In this document: positions 7,259 through 15,145 of the stretch, piece after piece | Layout: every line of letters begins with the position of its first letter | Position numbering within the stretch: position 1 is the first letter of the stretch | NCBI GenBank assembly: GCA_944381435.1 | Contig: CALWLD010000016.1 | Location: forward strand, 1-53,710 | Source: an uncultured Clostridia bacterium | GTDB lineage: Bacteria; Bacillota; Clostridia; Lachnospirales; CAG-274 | Reading direction: 5' to 3' | DNA length: 53,710 bases | The notes under the pieces: generated by a model | Told to the model about the DNA's origin: nothing | Databases searched by the model: none | Seen by the model: the letters and a program-made list of their open reading frames with translations, nothing else | Translations under genes and position numbers: made by a program

Positions 7259-8212
7259 ATGTCTAATAACAAAAAAATTTTTATATTAATTATCTTAACT
7301 ATATTAGCTTGTAGCTTATCTTTATTTTTAGGTATAAATAAAGATAACATTGGCTTTTTCTTGCCAAGGCGTGCTACAAAAATTTTAGCAATAGCCTTAT
7401 GTAGTTATTGTATAGGCTATTCTGCTGTTACTTTTCAAACAATAACAAACAACAAGATATTAACGCCAAGCGTTATAGGGCTTGATTCTTTATATATGTT
7501 TGTTCAAACAATAATAGTTTATTTTTTTGGTTCAAAAACTTTAGCTATGTTAAGCGGATATACAAACTATTTTTTATCTATAGGTGTTATGATAATTTTT
7601 TCTTTAGTTTTGTTTTTTATACTGTTTTTAAAGGAAAATAAAAACCTATATTTTTTAATCCTTGCAGGCATAATAGTAGGTAACCTTTTTGGCGGTTTAT
7701 CTACCTTTATGCAGGTAATTTTAGACCCAAACGAGTTTTTAGTTTTGCAAGGTAAAATGTTTGCAAGCTTTTCTAACGTAAATGAAGAATTACTTTTTGT
7801 AAGCTTGTTAATTATTATAGCTATGTTTTTTATAACTATAAGAGATTATAACAAACTAGATGTTTTATCCCTAGGTAAAGACCATTCCATAAACCTTGGC
7901 ATAAACTATAATAAGTTTGTGCTTAAAAATCTTATAGTCATAACTGTGCTAATAGCAGTATCAACTGCTTTGGTAGGGCCTATAACATTTTTAGGTATAT
8001 TGGTAGCAAGCATATCTCGTGAGCTTATGAAAACATATAAACATACTTATGTTATTTTATGTGCTGTGTTAATTGGCTTTTTCTCTTTAGTTTTAGGTCA
8101 GTTTTTGGTAGAAAGAGTATTTAGCTTTAACACAACAGTTAGTACAATTATAAACTTTATAGGTGGTATATACTTTATATTCTTAATTTTAAAGGAGGCT
8201 AAAAAACAATGA
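7259..8212 (+). CDS. FecCD-family iron-siderophore ABC permease 2 (YclO-like)
   Basis: A 317-residue permease, paralogue of the previous gene, with family landmarks LPRRATKILAIALCSYCIGY near the N-terminus, SLGKDHSINLGINYNKFV and GPITFLGILVASI. It should form the second half of the heterodimeric channel. It begins 18 nt after permease 1, with SD AAAGGAAG, and its stop overlaps the ATPase start by 4 nt, so translation is coupled. About eight to ten hydrophobic segments are visible. Confidence 0.9.
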   Translation: MSNNKKIFILIILTILACSLSLFLGINKDNIGFFLPRRATKILAIALCSYCIGYSAVTFQTITNNKILTPSVIGLDSLYMFVQTIIVYFFGSKTLAMLSGYTNYFLSIGVMIIFSLVLFFILFLKENKNLYFLILAGIIVGNLFGGLSTFMQVILDPNEFLVLQGKMFASFSNVNEELLFVSLLIIIAMFFITIRDYNKLDVLSLGKDHSINLGINYNKFVLKNLIVITVLIAVSTALVGPITFLGILVASISRELMKTYKHTYVILCAVLIGFFSLVLGQFLVERVFSFNTTVSTIINFIGGIYFIFLILKEAKKQ

Positions 8213-8967
8213 TAAAGTTAAAAAACATAATAAAAAAATATGGCGAAAAACATATAATAGATAATGTTTCTTTAGATATCCCAAAAGGTGAAGTTATAGC
8301 CTTTATAGGTTCTAACGGTGCAGGCAAAAGCACCCTTTTATCTATAATAAGCCGTACTTTAGCTAAAAACAGCGGTGAGGTTTATATAGATGATAAGGAG
8401 CTCTCTAAATGGGATAACAACGAGCTTTCAAGGAAAATGTCTATATTAAAACAGTCTAACAGCTTAAACATAAGGCTTACTGTTAAAGAGCTTGTTAGCT
8501 TTGGTAGGTTTCCTTATTCTAAAGGTAAGCTTACAAAAGAAGATAAAAAACATATAGATGATGCTATAAAATATATGGGTATAGAGCATTTGCAAGATAG
8601 ATACCTAGATGAGCTATCAGGAGGACAAAAACAAATGGCTTTTATATCTATGATTATAGCTCAAGATACAGAGTATATCTTTTTAGATGAGCCTCTTAAC
8701 AACCTAGATATGCATCATTGTGTTAAAATAATGAAAAATATAAAAAAATTAGCTAGAGAAAAAGGTAAAACTATTATCATTGTAATCCACGATATAAACT
8801 TTGTATCTTTATATGCCGACCATATTATAGCTATGAAAGATGGCAAAATAGTTGAAAACAACAAAAAAGATGAAGTTATAAAAGAAAATGTATTAAAAGA
8901 AATCTACAATATGGATATACAAGTAAAAAATATAGATGGCAAAAATATATGCCTATATTATTCATAA
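8209..8967 (+). CDS. Iron-siderophore ABC transporter ATP-binding protein (YclP-like)
   Basis: A 252-residue FepC/FecE-type ATPase with Walker A GSNGAGKST (about residues 34-42), signature LSGGQKQMAF, Walker B YIFLDEPLNNLD and an H-loop (IVIHDINF). It powers import through the two permeases encoded immediately upstream; the overlap (8209-8212) indicates coupling. Full length, no anomalies. Confidence 0.93.
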   Translation: MIKLKNIIKKYGEKHIIDNVSLDIPKGEVIAFIGSNGAGKSTLLSIISRTLAKNSGEVYIDDKELSKWDNNELSRKMSILKQSNSLNIRLTVKELVSFGRFPYSKGKLTKEDKKHIDDAIKYMGIEHLQDRYLDELSGGQKQMAFISMIIAQDTEYIFLDEPLNNLDMHHCVKIMKNIKKLAREKGKTIIIVIHDINFVSLYADHIIAMKDGKIVENNKKDEVIKENVLKEIYNMDIQVKNIDGKNICLYYS

Positions 8968-9008
8968 ATTATAATTTTAAATAAAAATATATAATTAAAA
9001 AATAAAAG

Positions 9009-9055
9009 AAGGAGGAAGTAATGTTTTGTTTATAAATTTTTATAAATAAAACATT
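9009..9055 (+). promoter_or_regulatory. SD, four-codon mini-ORF and 15-bp hairpin ahead of the binding-protein gene
   Basis: A perfect SD (AAGGAGGAAGTA, 9009-9020) is followed by ATG TTT TGT TTA TAA (9021-9035), not by the lipoprotein gene. The same bases form the left arm (9020-9034) of a 15-bp hairpin with right arm 9041-9055 (loop AATTTT, one G-U pair). The real lipoprotein ATG at 9074 has no evident SD of its own. The element may set expression of the binding protein relative to the permeases. Confidence 0.55.
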
Positions 9056-9073
9056 ATATAAACAAAATTTACT

Positions 9074-10057
9074 ATGAAAAAATTATTAAAATTAACATTT
9101 ACATTTTTATTAGCATCTAGCTTATTTGCTTGTACAGCTAACAATGAAAGCCAAACAAGCCAAGCTACAGAAAGCTCTAGTGAAGCTAACCAAGGTGAAT
9201 CTAGCCAAGCTTTAGAAGAAATAACTATAAAACATTCTAAAGGGGAAGCTACAATTAAGAAAAACCCTGAAAAAGTTGTAGTTTTTGATATGGGTACGTT
9301 AGATACAATGGATAAACTAGGCGTTGAGGCAGATTTTGCTTTACCTTTAGATAGTATACCATCTTATTTAACAGGATATGAAAATGCAACAAATGCTGGT
9401 GGCTTAAAAGAGCCTGATATAGAAACAATTTATACATTTGAGCCTGATGCAATCTTTATAAGCGGAAGACAAGCAGATTTTTATGACGAATTAAATAAAA
9501 TAGCACCTACTGTATATGTAGATTTAGATTATAAAAAATATATGGAAGATTTTAAAACAAATGTAACTAACATAGGTAAAATATTTGATAAAGAAGATTT
9601 AGCATTAGAAGAATATAATAAAATAGAAGAAAAAATAGCATCTGTTAAAGAAAAAACTAATAACTCAAACGAAAAAGCATTAATTATTATGACAAATAGT
9701 GGCAAAATAAGTGCTTATGGTGCAGGTTCTAGGTTTGGTATTATCCACGATGTATTAGGCTTTAAAGAAGCAGATGAAAATATGTATAAAAGCGAAGAAG
9801 AAATAACTACACACGGTAAAGAAGTATCTTTTGAATATATTTCACAAATAAACCCTGATATATTATTTGTTGTAGATAGAGATGCTGCTGTAGGTGGCGA
9901 TGGTAACGCTAGTGATACATTAAACAATGAGCTTGTTAATAACACAAATGCAGCTAAAAATAACAAAGTAATTACGTTAGACCCTGAAATTTGGTATATA
10001 TCAGGAGGTGGCTTACAATCTGTTAGTGATATGATTGATGAAGCAAATATTTCATAA
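9074..10057 (+). CDS. Iron-siderophore ABC transporter substrate-binding lipoprotein (YclQ-like)
   Basis: A 327-residue lipoprotein. The signal peptide MKKLLKLTFTFLLASSLFAC carries the lipobox with Cys20. A Ser/Gln/Glu-rich linker follows (~22-45), then a periplasmic-binding-protein fold of the FhuD/FepB class: PEKVVVFDMGTLDTMDKLG, the EPDAIFISGRQ hinge region, and a C-terminal lobe ending WYISGGGLQSVSDMIDE. It captures ferric siderophore outside the cell and delivers it to the permeases. The gene follows the ATPase by 106 nt and its ATG lacks a clear SD. Confidence 0.92.
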   Translation: MKKLLKLTFTFLLASSLFACTANNESQTSQATESSSEANQGESSQALEEITIKHSKGEATIKKNPEKVVVFDMGTLDTMDKLGVEADFALPLDSIPSYLTGYENATNAGGLKEPDIETIYTFEPDAIFISGRQADFYDELNKIAPTVYVDLDYKKYMEDFKTNVTNIGKIFDKEDLALEEYNKIEEKIASVKEKTNNSNEKALIIMTNSGKISAYGAGSRFGIIHDVLGFKEADENMYKSEEEITTHGKEVSFEYISQINPDILFVVDRDAAVGGDGNASDTLNNELVNNTNAAKNNKVITLDPEIWYISGGGLQSVSDMIDEANIS

Positions 10058-10147
10058 ATCAATTTTTTAAATACTTTGTATTAAAAACAGGTATTCCTAA
10101 AATTTAAAACAAAAACCGTTTATAAATTTTAGGAATACCTTAATTTT
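10058..10147 (+). repeat. Intergenic structured repeat, family A, copy A1
   Basis: Shares its order with the copies at 39186, 51256 and 51381: AATCAATTTTTT, small hairpin (AATAC-TTT-GTATT, 10070-10082), AAAACAGG, a long inverted repeat whose apex is AAAC-AAAAACC-GTTT (10107-10121), then ACCTTAATT. In this copy the long stem (AGGTATTCCTAAAATTT) is uninterrupted, and it may serve as a terminator for the importer. Confidence 0.75.
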
Positions 10148-10153
10148 ATAAAT

Positions 10154-10185
10154 AAAAACCTGTAGATTTTATCTACAGGTTTTTT
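10154..10185. terminator. Bidirectional rho-independent terminator
   Basis: AAACCTGTAGAT-TTT-ATCTACAGGTTT stem with A-run on the left and T-run on the right, between the convergent binding-protein (plus) and NlpC (minus) genes. The same TGTAGAT/ATCTACA core recurs at 21513-21543. Confidence 0.9.
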
Positions 10186-10187
10186 AT

Positions 10188-11270
10188 TTATAAAACTCTT
10201 CTTGCACCATAGTAAGTTTTTAATGCATAATCACTATTTAAGCTAGATATAATAACGCCTTGGTTTTTGCTATCTGTGCAATGAATATATTGGTTATTTC
10301 CTATATAAATACCTACGTGAGATATTGCAGTGTTCCCACCAGTGTTAAAGAAAACTAAATCTCCAGGTAATAAATCATTTTTGTTATTAACAGGTGTACC
10401 GTTTAAATATTGGTCTCTAGATACACGGTTAAGGTTTATGCCAAAGTTTTTAAACACAGCATAAGTAAAGCCAGAACAATCTGTACCAACGCTAAGGTTT
10501 GTACTGCCGTATATGTAAGGTTTGCCTAAATGAGACATAGCAAAGTTTATAACTTGTGTTGCGTTAGCATTAGAGCTAGAGCTAGCAGGTTGTGTTTCTT
10601 TTTCATCAGTTATTTTTCCAAACTGTGAGCTAATATAACCAATTTTACCATTATATTTAACCTTTAACCAGCTTCCACTATCTTCTATTAAATCTGTATA
10701 AGCACCACTTGGAATAACACCTAAAACTTGTGCTGATGTAGAAGGTGCTTGTCTTAAATTAAGCCCTGTGCTAGATGTAATCATTACGTATTTACCGCTT
10801 GGTGTATTGTTTTGATTACTTTGGTTATTTTCAGCTGGTTTTTCTTGTGGCTTAGAGCTTATAAGATGTGTATTTTCTATATAGCCTATTTTCTCATCAA
10901 AAAATATTTGATAAAAATCTCCTTCTTGCTTACCTAAAACAACAGTAGCACCAGTAGGTATAGAGCCTATAGCACTGCTATTATTAGACGCGCTAGAATA
11001 AACAGGCACATAACCGGAGTTAGAGTTAGTAACTATAGCAAATTTTGTAGTAACATAGTCATTGTCTGTAAAAGATATTCTAAAAATAGAATTTAAGCTA
11101 TCAACCTTAGATACACTTTCGCCGTTTTTAGAAGATATAACAGATATATCATTTTGTTTAACCGTATTTACGTTTGTAGCTGTAACAACAGTAGCACCAT
11201 AAGCTAAAACAGAGTTAGATAACAATGCCATTACCATTACAGAAGCTTTGGCTAATGTATTTATTTTCAA
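10188..11270 (-). CDS. Secreted SH3-domain NlpC/P60 peptidoglycan endopeptidase
   Basis: A 360-residue exported protein. A signal peptide (residues ~1-26, ending VLAYGA) is followed by two bacterial SH3 domains (about 75-135 and 155-215; YVMITSSTGLNLRQAPSTSA) joined by a Gln/Asn linker, then an NlpC/P60 domain. The catalytic Cys265 lies in TDCSGF, and the His in ISHVGIYIG. It should cleave stem peptides of peptidoglycan, probably during growth or cell separation. It is monocistronic, with its own promoter (11307-11336) and SD (GGAGGTAATTTGG). Confidence 0.93.
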   Translation of the reverse strand: MKINTLAKASVMVMALLSNSVLAYGATVVTATNVNTVKQNDISVISSKNGESVSKVDSLNSIFRISFTDNDYVTTKFAIVTNSNSGYVPVYSSASNNSSAIGSIPTGATVVLGKQEGDFYQIFFDEKIGYIENTHLISSKPQEKPAENNQSNQNNTPSGKYVMITSSTGLNLRQAPSTSAQVLGVIPSGAYTDLIEDSGSWLKVKYNGKIGYISSQFGKITDEKETQPASSSSNANATQVINFAMSHLGKPYIYGSTNLSVGTDCSGFTYAVFKNFGINLNRVSRDQYLNGTPVNNKNDLLPGDLVFFNTGGNTAISHVGIYIGNNQYIHCTDSKNQGVIISSLNSDYALKTYYGARRVL

Positions 11271-11306
11271 ACCAAATTACCTCCTTAGTAAACATAAGTT
11301 TTGAAT

Positions 11307-11336
11307 ATTATACAATAATTGGTATCCTTTTGTCAA
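11307..11336 (-). promoter_or_regulatory. Promoter of the NlpC/P60 gene
   Basis: On the minus strand TTGACA (11331-11336), 18-nt spacer, TATAAT (11307-11312, preceded by TG), 37 nt upstream of the ATG. Confidence 0.75.
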
Positions 11337-11583
11337 TTATACATAATATAAAAAGGTCATAGGCTTTGTCTTCACCTTAAAATAAAGAAAACCCTTTTAC
11401 CATAAATAACTTTTTAATATTAGGTATAAATATATATGCTATAGCTCAATATATATAGGTATATTAGTTAGCCTTATAAAAGCTATAAGTCGCTACATAT
11501 AGAGCCTTATAAAATTGTTAAAGTTGCTAAAAAAAATATTTAAAATTTTTCAAAAAATTTAACTAAATTAATTAATATGTGTC
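11337..11583. other. Intergenic stretch between divergent nlpC and pfl genes
   Basis: About 250 AT-rich bases without a supported ORF. At 11364-11382 there is TTTGTCTTCACCTTAAAAT, matching one arm of the 3' hairpin of the family B repeat (see 53369-53395), so a decayed repeat fragment is likely. Several short palindromes (GCTATAGC) are visible but I assign no function. Confidence 0.4.
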
Positions 11584-11612
11584 TTGATTTATCAAAAGAT
11601 ATAGTATATAAT
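11584..11612 (+). promoter_or_regulatory. Promoter of the pyruvate formate-lyase locus
   Basis: TTGATT (11584-11589), 17-nt spacer, perfect TATAAT (11607-11612), 73 nt ahead of the ATG. The -35 is inside the palindrome TTGATTTATCAA, so a repressor could cover it. The dyad is 2 nt shorter than an FNR box. Confidence 0.6.
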
Positions 11613-11685
11613 GTTATTGAAAGTTTATTAAATTAATATACTTTATATTTTTAATTAAATATTGTTATTTAGGGGTGAATGATTA

Positions 11686-13725
11686 ATGAACACTGAATGG
11701 AAAGATTTTGTTGGTGGTAGTTGGCAAAAAGAGGTTAATGTAAGGGATTTTATCCAAAGAAATTACACACCTTATGAAGGTGATGATACCTTCTTAGCAG
11801 GCCCTACAAAAAACACAACAGAACTTTGGGCTCAAGTTATGGAGCTTACTAAACAAGAAAGAGAAGCAGGCGGCGTTTTAGATATGGATACAAAAATCGT
11901 ATCTACTATCACATCACACGGTGCAGGCTATTTAGATAAAGATAAAGAAACAATCGTTGGTTTCCAAACAGATAAACCTTTCAAACGTTCTTTACAACCT
12001 TATGGTGGTATAAGAATGGCAGAAAGCTCTTGCGAAGCTTATGGTTATAAAGTAGACCCAGAAATTAGTGAGTTTTTCACTGTTCACAGAAAAACACACA
12101 ACGCTGGTGTTTTCGATGCTTATACAGATGAAATGAAAGCTTGCCGTTCTAGCAAAGTTATCACAGGTCTTCCAGATGCTTATGGCCGTGGCCGTATCAT
12201 TGGTGACTACAGAAGAGTTGCTTTATATGGCGTAGATAGACTTATCGAAGATAAACAGGCTCAAAAACGTTCTACAGGCGGTATAATGACATCAGATATT
12301 ATCCGTGATAGAGAAGAATTATCAGAACAAATTAGAGCTTTAGGCGAGCTTAAAAAATTAGGCGAAATTTATGGCTTTGATATTTCAAGACCAGCAAGCG
12401 ATGTTAAAGAAGCTATCCAATGGATGTATTTAGGCTATTTAGCAGCTATCAAAGAACAAAACGGTGCTGCTATGTCTTTAGGTAGAACATCTACATTCAT
12501 TGATATATATGCAGAAAGAGACTTAAAAGCAGGTAAATACACAGAAGAGCAAATCCAAGAATTTGTTGACCATTTCATTATGAAATTAAGACTTGTTAAA
12601 TTTGCTCGTACACCAGAATATAACCAATTATTCTCAGGCGACCCTACTTGGGTTACAGAATCTATCGGTGGTGTTGGCTTAGATGGCAGACCTCTTGTTA
12701 CAAAAATGTCTTTCAGATATTTACACACTCTTAACAACTTAGGTACTGCTCCAGAACCAAACTTAACAGTTTTATGGTCTGTAAGATTACCAGAAGGCTT
12801 TAAAAGATTCTGTGCAAAAACATCTATCACATCATCTTCTATCCAATATGAAAATGATGACCTTATGAGAGTAACTCACGGTGATGACTATGCAATCGCT
12901 TGTTGTGTATCATCAATGAGAGTTGGTAAAGAAATGCAGTTCTTTGGTGCTCGTGCTAACCTTGCTAAATGTTTACTTTACGCTATCAACGGCGGTGTAG
13001 ACGAAGTTAAGAAAAACCAAGTAGGTCCTAAATTTAGACCTATTACAGATGAATACTTAACTTATGACGAAGTTATGCCAAGATACAAAGATATGATGAA
13101 ATGGCTTGCAGGTGTTTATGTAAACACATTAAATGTTATCCATTATATGCACGATAAATATTGTTATGAAAAATTACAAATGGCTTTACACGATAGACAC
13201 GTTACTCGTTGGTTTGCAACAGGTATAGCTGGTTTATCAGTTGTTGCAGACTCTTTATCTGCTATCAAATATGCTAAAGTTAAAGCTATAAGAGATGAAA
13301 ACGGTATCGCTGTAGACTACGAAGTAGAAGGCGATTTCCCTAAATATGGTAACAACGATGATAGAGTAGATAGCATTGCTGTTGAAATCGTTCATACATT
13401 TATGGAATATGTAAGAATGAACCAAACTTACAGAAATGGTATCCCTACAACATCTATCTTAACAATTACATCAAACGTTGTTTATGGTAAAGCTACAGGT
13501 TCTACACCTTGCGGTAGAAAAGCAGGTGAACCTTTTGCTCCAGGTGCAAACCCAATGCACGGCCGTGATAGCCACGGTGCTGTTGCAAGCTTAGCTTCTG
13601 TTGCTAAATTACCATTTATGGATGCACAAGATGGTATATCTAACACATTCTCTATTATACCAGGTGCTCTTGGTAAAGAAGACCAAGTTTTCGTTGGCGA
13701 TTTAGAGGTAGAGCTTGACAAATAA
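11686..13725 (+). CDS. pflB: Pyruvate formate-lyase core subunit lacking the glycyl radical domain
   Basis: Converts pyruvate plus CoA to acetyl-CoA and formate, in the cytoplasm. The 679 residues match PFL from the N-terminus ([20 protein letters not shown]) to the region before the radical domain ([19 protein letters not shown]), then end with two stop codons (TAATAA). The catalytic pair Cys406-Cys407 is intact (AIACCVSSM). The ~80 residues with the radical-bearing glycine are missing here and are encoded separately at 14033-14278; 679+81 equals the usual ~760. It is therefore inactive by itself. Codon use is richer in C than its neighbours, as in highly expressed genes. SD AGGGGTGA precedes the ATG. 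Activated by PflA encoded at 14281. Confidence 0.95.
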   Translation: MNTEWKDFVGGSWQKEVNVRDFIQRNYTPYEGDDTFLAGPTKNTTELWAQVMELTKQEREAGGVLDMDTKIVSTITSHGAGYLDKDKETIVGFQTDKPFKRSLQPYGGIRMAESSCEAYGYKVDPEISEFFTVHRKTHNAGVFDAYTDEMKACRSSKVITGLPDAYGRGRIIGDYRRVALYGVDRLIEDKQAQKRSTGGIMTSDIIRDREELSEQIRALGELKKLGEIYGFDISRPASDVKEAIQWMYLGYLAAIKEQNGAAMSLGRTSTFIDIYAERDLKAGKYTEEQIQEFVDHFIMKLRLVKFARTPEYNQLFSGDPTWVTESIGGVGLDGRPLVTKMSFRYLHTLNNLGTAPEPNLTVLWSVRLPEGFKRFCAKTSITSSSIQYENDDLMRVTHGDDYAIACCVSSMRVGKEMQFFGARANLAKCLLYAINGGVDEVKKNQVGPKFRPITDEYLTYDEVMPRYKDMMKWLAGVYVNTLNVIHYMHDKYCYEKLQMALHDRHVTRWFATGIAGLSVVADSLSAIKYAKVKAIRDENGIAVDYEVEGDFPKYGNNDDRVDSIAVEIVHTFMEYVRMNQTYRNGIPTTSILTITSNVVYGKATGSTPCGRKAGEPFAPGANPMHGRDSHGAVASLASVAKLPFMDAQDGISNTFSIIPGALGKEDQVFVGDLEVELDK

Positions 13726-13745
13726 TAACCTAAGAAGGTGATATT

Positions 13746-13946
13746 TTGGAAAGTGATAAAAGAATAGACGATATCATTGCTATGCTTGATGGGTTTACTT
13801 CTAACAATGGGGGTCATATAAACATTGAGGTAAATGGCGAAGATATTAATAAAAAAATAGATACAGCTAACAGTTTAGACTGTTGTGCAGGCAATATGGC
13901 TTGTAGAGTGCCTACTCTTTTTGAAGGCATAGAAGATAATAATTAA
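13746..13946 (+). CDS. Short companion protein resembling the PFL linker without glycyl radical loop
   Basis: A 66-residue protein starting at TTG, 6 nt after SD AAGAAGGTG. Residues 6-29 (RIDDIIAMLDGF, then NNGGHINIEV) clearly match residues 8-31 of the radical-domain protein encoded next ([12 protein letters not shown], then [10 protein letters not shown]). The similarity stops there: the [12 protein letters not shown] radical loop is absent. Instead the tail has Cys46, Cys47 and Cys53 (LDCCAGNMACRVP) and an acidic end. It is placed between the core and radical-domain genes in the same direction, with a good SD, so it is likely made. A docking decoy, chaperone or radical-protecting factor is possible; the function is inferred only from position and partial homology. 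Confidence 0.8.
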   Translation: MESDKRIDDIIAMLDGFTSNNGGHINIEVNGEDINKKIDTANSLDCCAGNMACRVPTLFEGIEDNN

Positions 13947-13964
13947 TTTGAAAAATTAAAAATT

Positions 13965-13989
13965 AGGGCTATAGAAAGCCTATAGCCCT
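13965..13989 (+). promoter_or_regulatory. Perfect 10-bp stem-loop between companion and radical-domain genes
   Basis: AGGGCTATAG (13965-13974), loop AAAGC, CTATAGCCCT (13980-13989), followed by TTTAAATAAAA. The U-run is weak, so it may be a partial terminator, or a processing/stability structure that sets the amount of radical-domain mRNA independently of the core. Confidence 0.7.
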
Positions 13990-14032
13990 TTAAATAAAAA
14001 TATTATTTTTGTATAAATAGGAGGAATTTATT

Positions 14033-14278
14033 ATGACAAATGTAAACAACCAACAAGTAGACAATTTAGTAGCAATGTTAGACGGATATGCAGAGCAAGG
14101 TGGCCATCACCTTAACGTTAATGTTTTCACTAAAGAAACATTATTAGATGCTCAAGCTCACCCTGAAAAATATCCACAATTAACTATCCGTGTTTCTGGT
14201 TATGCTGTAAACTTTAACAAACTTACTAAAGAACAACAAGACGACGTAATCAGCAGAACATTCCACCAAGCAATGTAA
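14033..14278 (+). CDS. Separate glycyl radical subunit of pyruvate formate-lyase (GrcA-like)
   Basis: An 81-residue protein equal to the C-terminal domain of [23 protein letters not shown], then [19 protein letters not shown] and the C-terminal helix [17 protein letters not shown]. Gly56 in RVSGYA is the radical site. E. coli GrcA (YfiD) is a stand-alone copy of this domain that rescues PFL after the backbone is cut; here it is not a spare, because the adjacent core has no such domain. A strong SD (AGGAGGAATTTATT) precedes the ATG. pflA begins 2 nt after the stop, so activase and its substrate domain are translationally linked. Must associate with the core (11686-13725) to make active enzyme. 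Confidence 0.93.
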   Translation: MTNVNNQQVDNLVAMLDGYAEQGGHHLNVNVFTKETLLDAQAHPEKYPQLTIRVSGYAVNFNKLTKEQQDDVISRTFHQAM

Positions 14279-14280
14279 TT

Positions 14281-15039
14281 ATGGAAGGCTATATTCATTC
14301 TACAGAAAGCTTTGGTACGGTAGATGGCCCTGGTGTTAGGTTTGTAGTTTTTACACAAGGTTGCCCTCTACGTTGCCTTTATTGCCATAATCCAGATACC
14401 TGGGAGGTAAACAAAGGTACAAAAATGACTGCAGAAGAAATCTTAGCCAAGTATGATTTAACAAAAAGTTATTATAAAGATGGAGGGCTTACCGTTACTG
14501 GCGGTGAGCCTCTTCTACAAATAGACTTTGTAACAGAGCTTTTTGAAAAGGCAAAAGCCAAAGATATTCATACTTGCCTAGATACATCTGGCATTGTTTT
14601 TGACAAAGATAACGAAAAAATAATAGAAAAAATGGACAAGCTTTTATCTGTTACCGATTTAATTCTTTTAGATATTAAGCATATAAACAACGAAGAGCAT
14701 AAAAAGCTATGTGCTGTTCCTAACACACATATTTTACAATTTGCTAAATATTTAAGCGATAAAGAGCAACCTGTTTGGATAAGACACGTTGTTGTAGATG
14801 GTTATACTTTCAACGAAGAATATTTATATGAGCTTGGGCTTTTTATAGGCGAGCTTAAAAATGTTAAAGCTTTAGATGTGCTTCCTTATCACGAAATGGG
14901 TGAAGTAAAATATAAAAACCTTGGCATAGAATATCCTTTAAAAGGTATGCCTGCTCTTAAAAAAGAAGATGCTGTTAAAGCTAGAGAAACCATCTTAAAA
15001 GGTATTAAAGATAAAAGAAATGAGCTAAATAATAAATAA
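14281..15039 (+). CDS. pflA: Pyruvate formate-lyase activating enzyme (radical SAM)
   Basis: A 252-residue radical SAM enzyme that abstracts hydrogen from the PFL glycine. The [4Fe-4S] motif Cys28-x3-Cys32-x2-Cys35 lies in GCPLRCLYCHNPDTW, with GGL(T)VTGGEPLLQ for SAM binding, and the N-terminal STESFGTVDGPGVRFVVF typical of PflA. Full length. The ATG is 2 nt after the radical-subunit stop with no strong SD, suggesting translational coupling. It should act on the separate 81-residue protein, free or bound to the core. Confidence 0.96.
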   Translation: MEGYIHSTESFGTVDGPGVRFVVFTQGCPLRCLYCHNPDTWEVNKGTKMTAEEILAKYDLTKSYYKDGGLTVTGGEPLLQIDFVTELFEKAKAKDIHTCLDTSGIVFDKDNEKIIEKMDKLLSVTDLILLDIKHINNEEHKKLCAVPNTHILQFAKYLSDKEQPVWIRHVVVDGYTFNEEYLYELGLFIGELKNVKALDVLPYHEMGEVKYKNLGIEYPLKGMPALKKEDAVKARETILKGIKDKRNELNNK

Positions 15040-15052
15040 TGTATTTATATAT

Positions 15053-15086
15053 TAATTAAGGTTGTAGGTTTCTACAGCCTTAATTA
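15053..15086 (+). terminator. Stem-loop after pflA
   Basis: TAATTAAGGTTGTAG-GTTT-CTACAGCCTTAATTA, a 15-bp stem with one G-U pair. No strong T-run follows, so termination may be partial and the TDT gene may be read through. Confidence 0.6.
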
Positions 15087-15145
15087 GCGTATAAATATAG
15101 TATAAAATCTAAAAAAATGTAATTAATATATAAAGGAGGTTTGCT

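Noticed and set aside
11584-11595. TTGATTTATCAA at the pfl promoter as an FNR/CRP box
   Set aside because: FNR boxes have four bases between TTGAT and ATCAA; here there are two. It is only a palindrome overlapping the -35.
13700-14040. Split pflB explained by a frameshift or sequencing error
   Set aside because: The core ends with two stops, the halves are 307 bp apart, each gene has its own SD, and another ORF lies between them.
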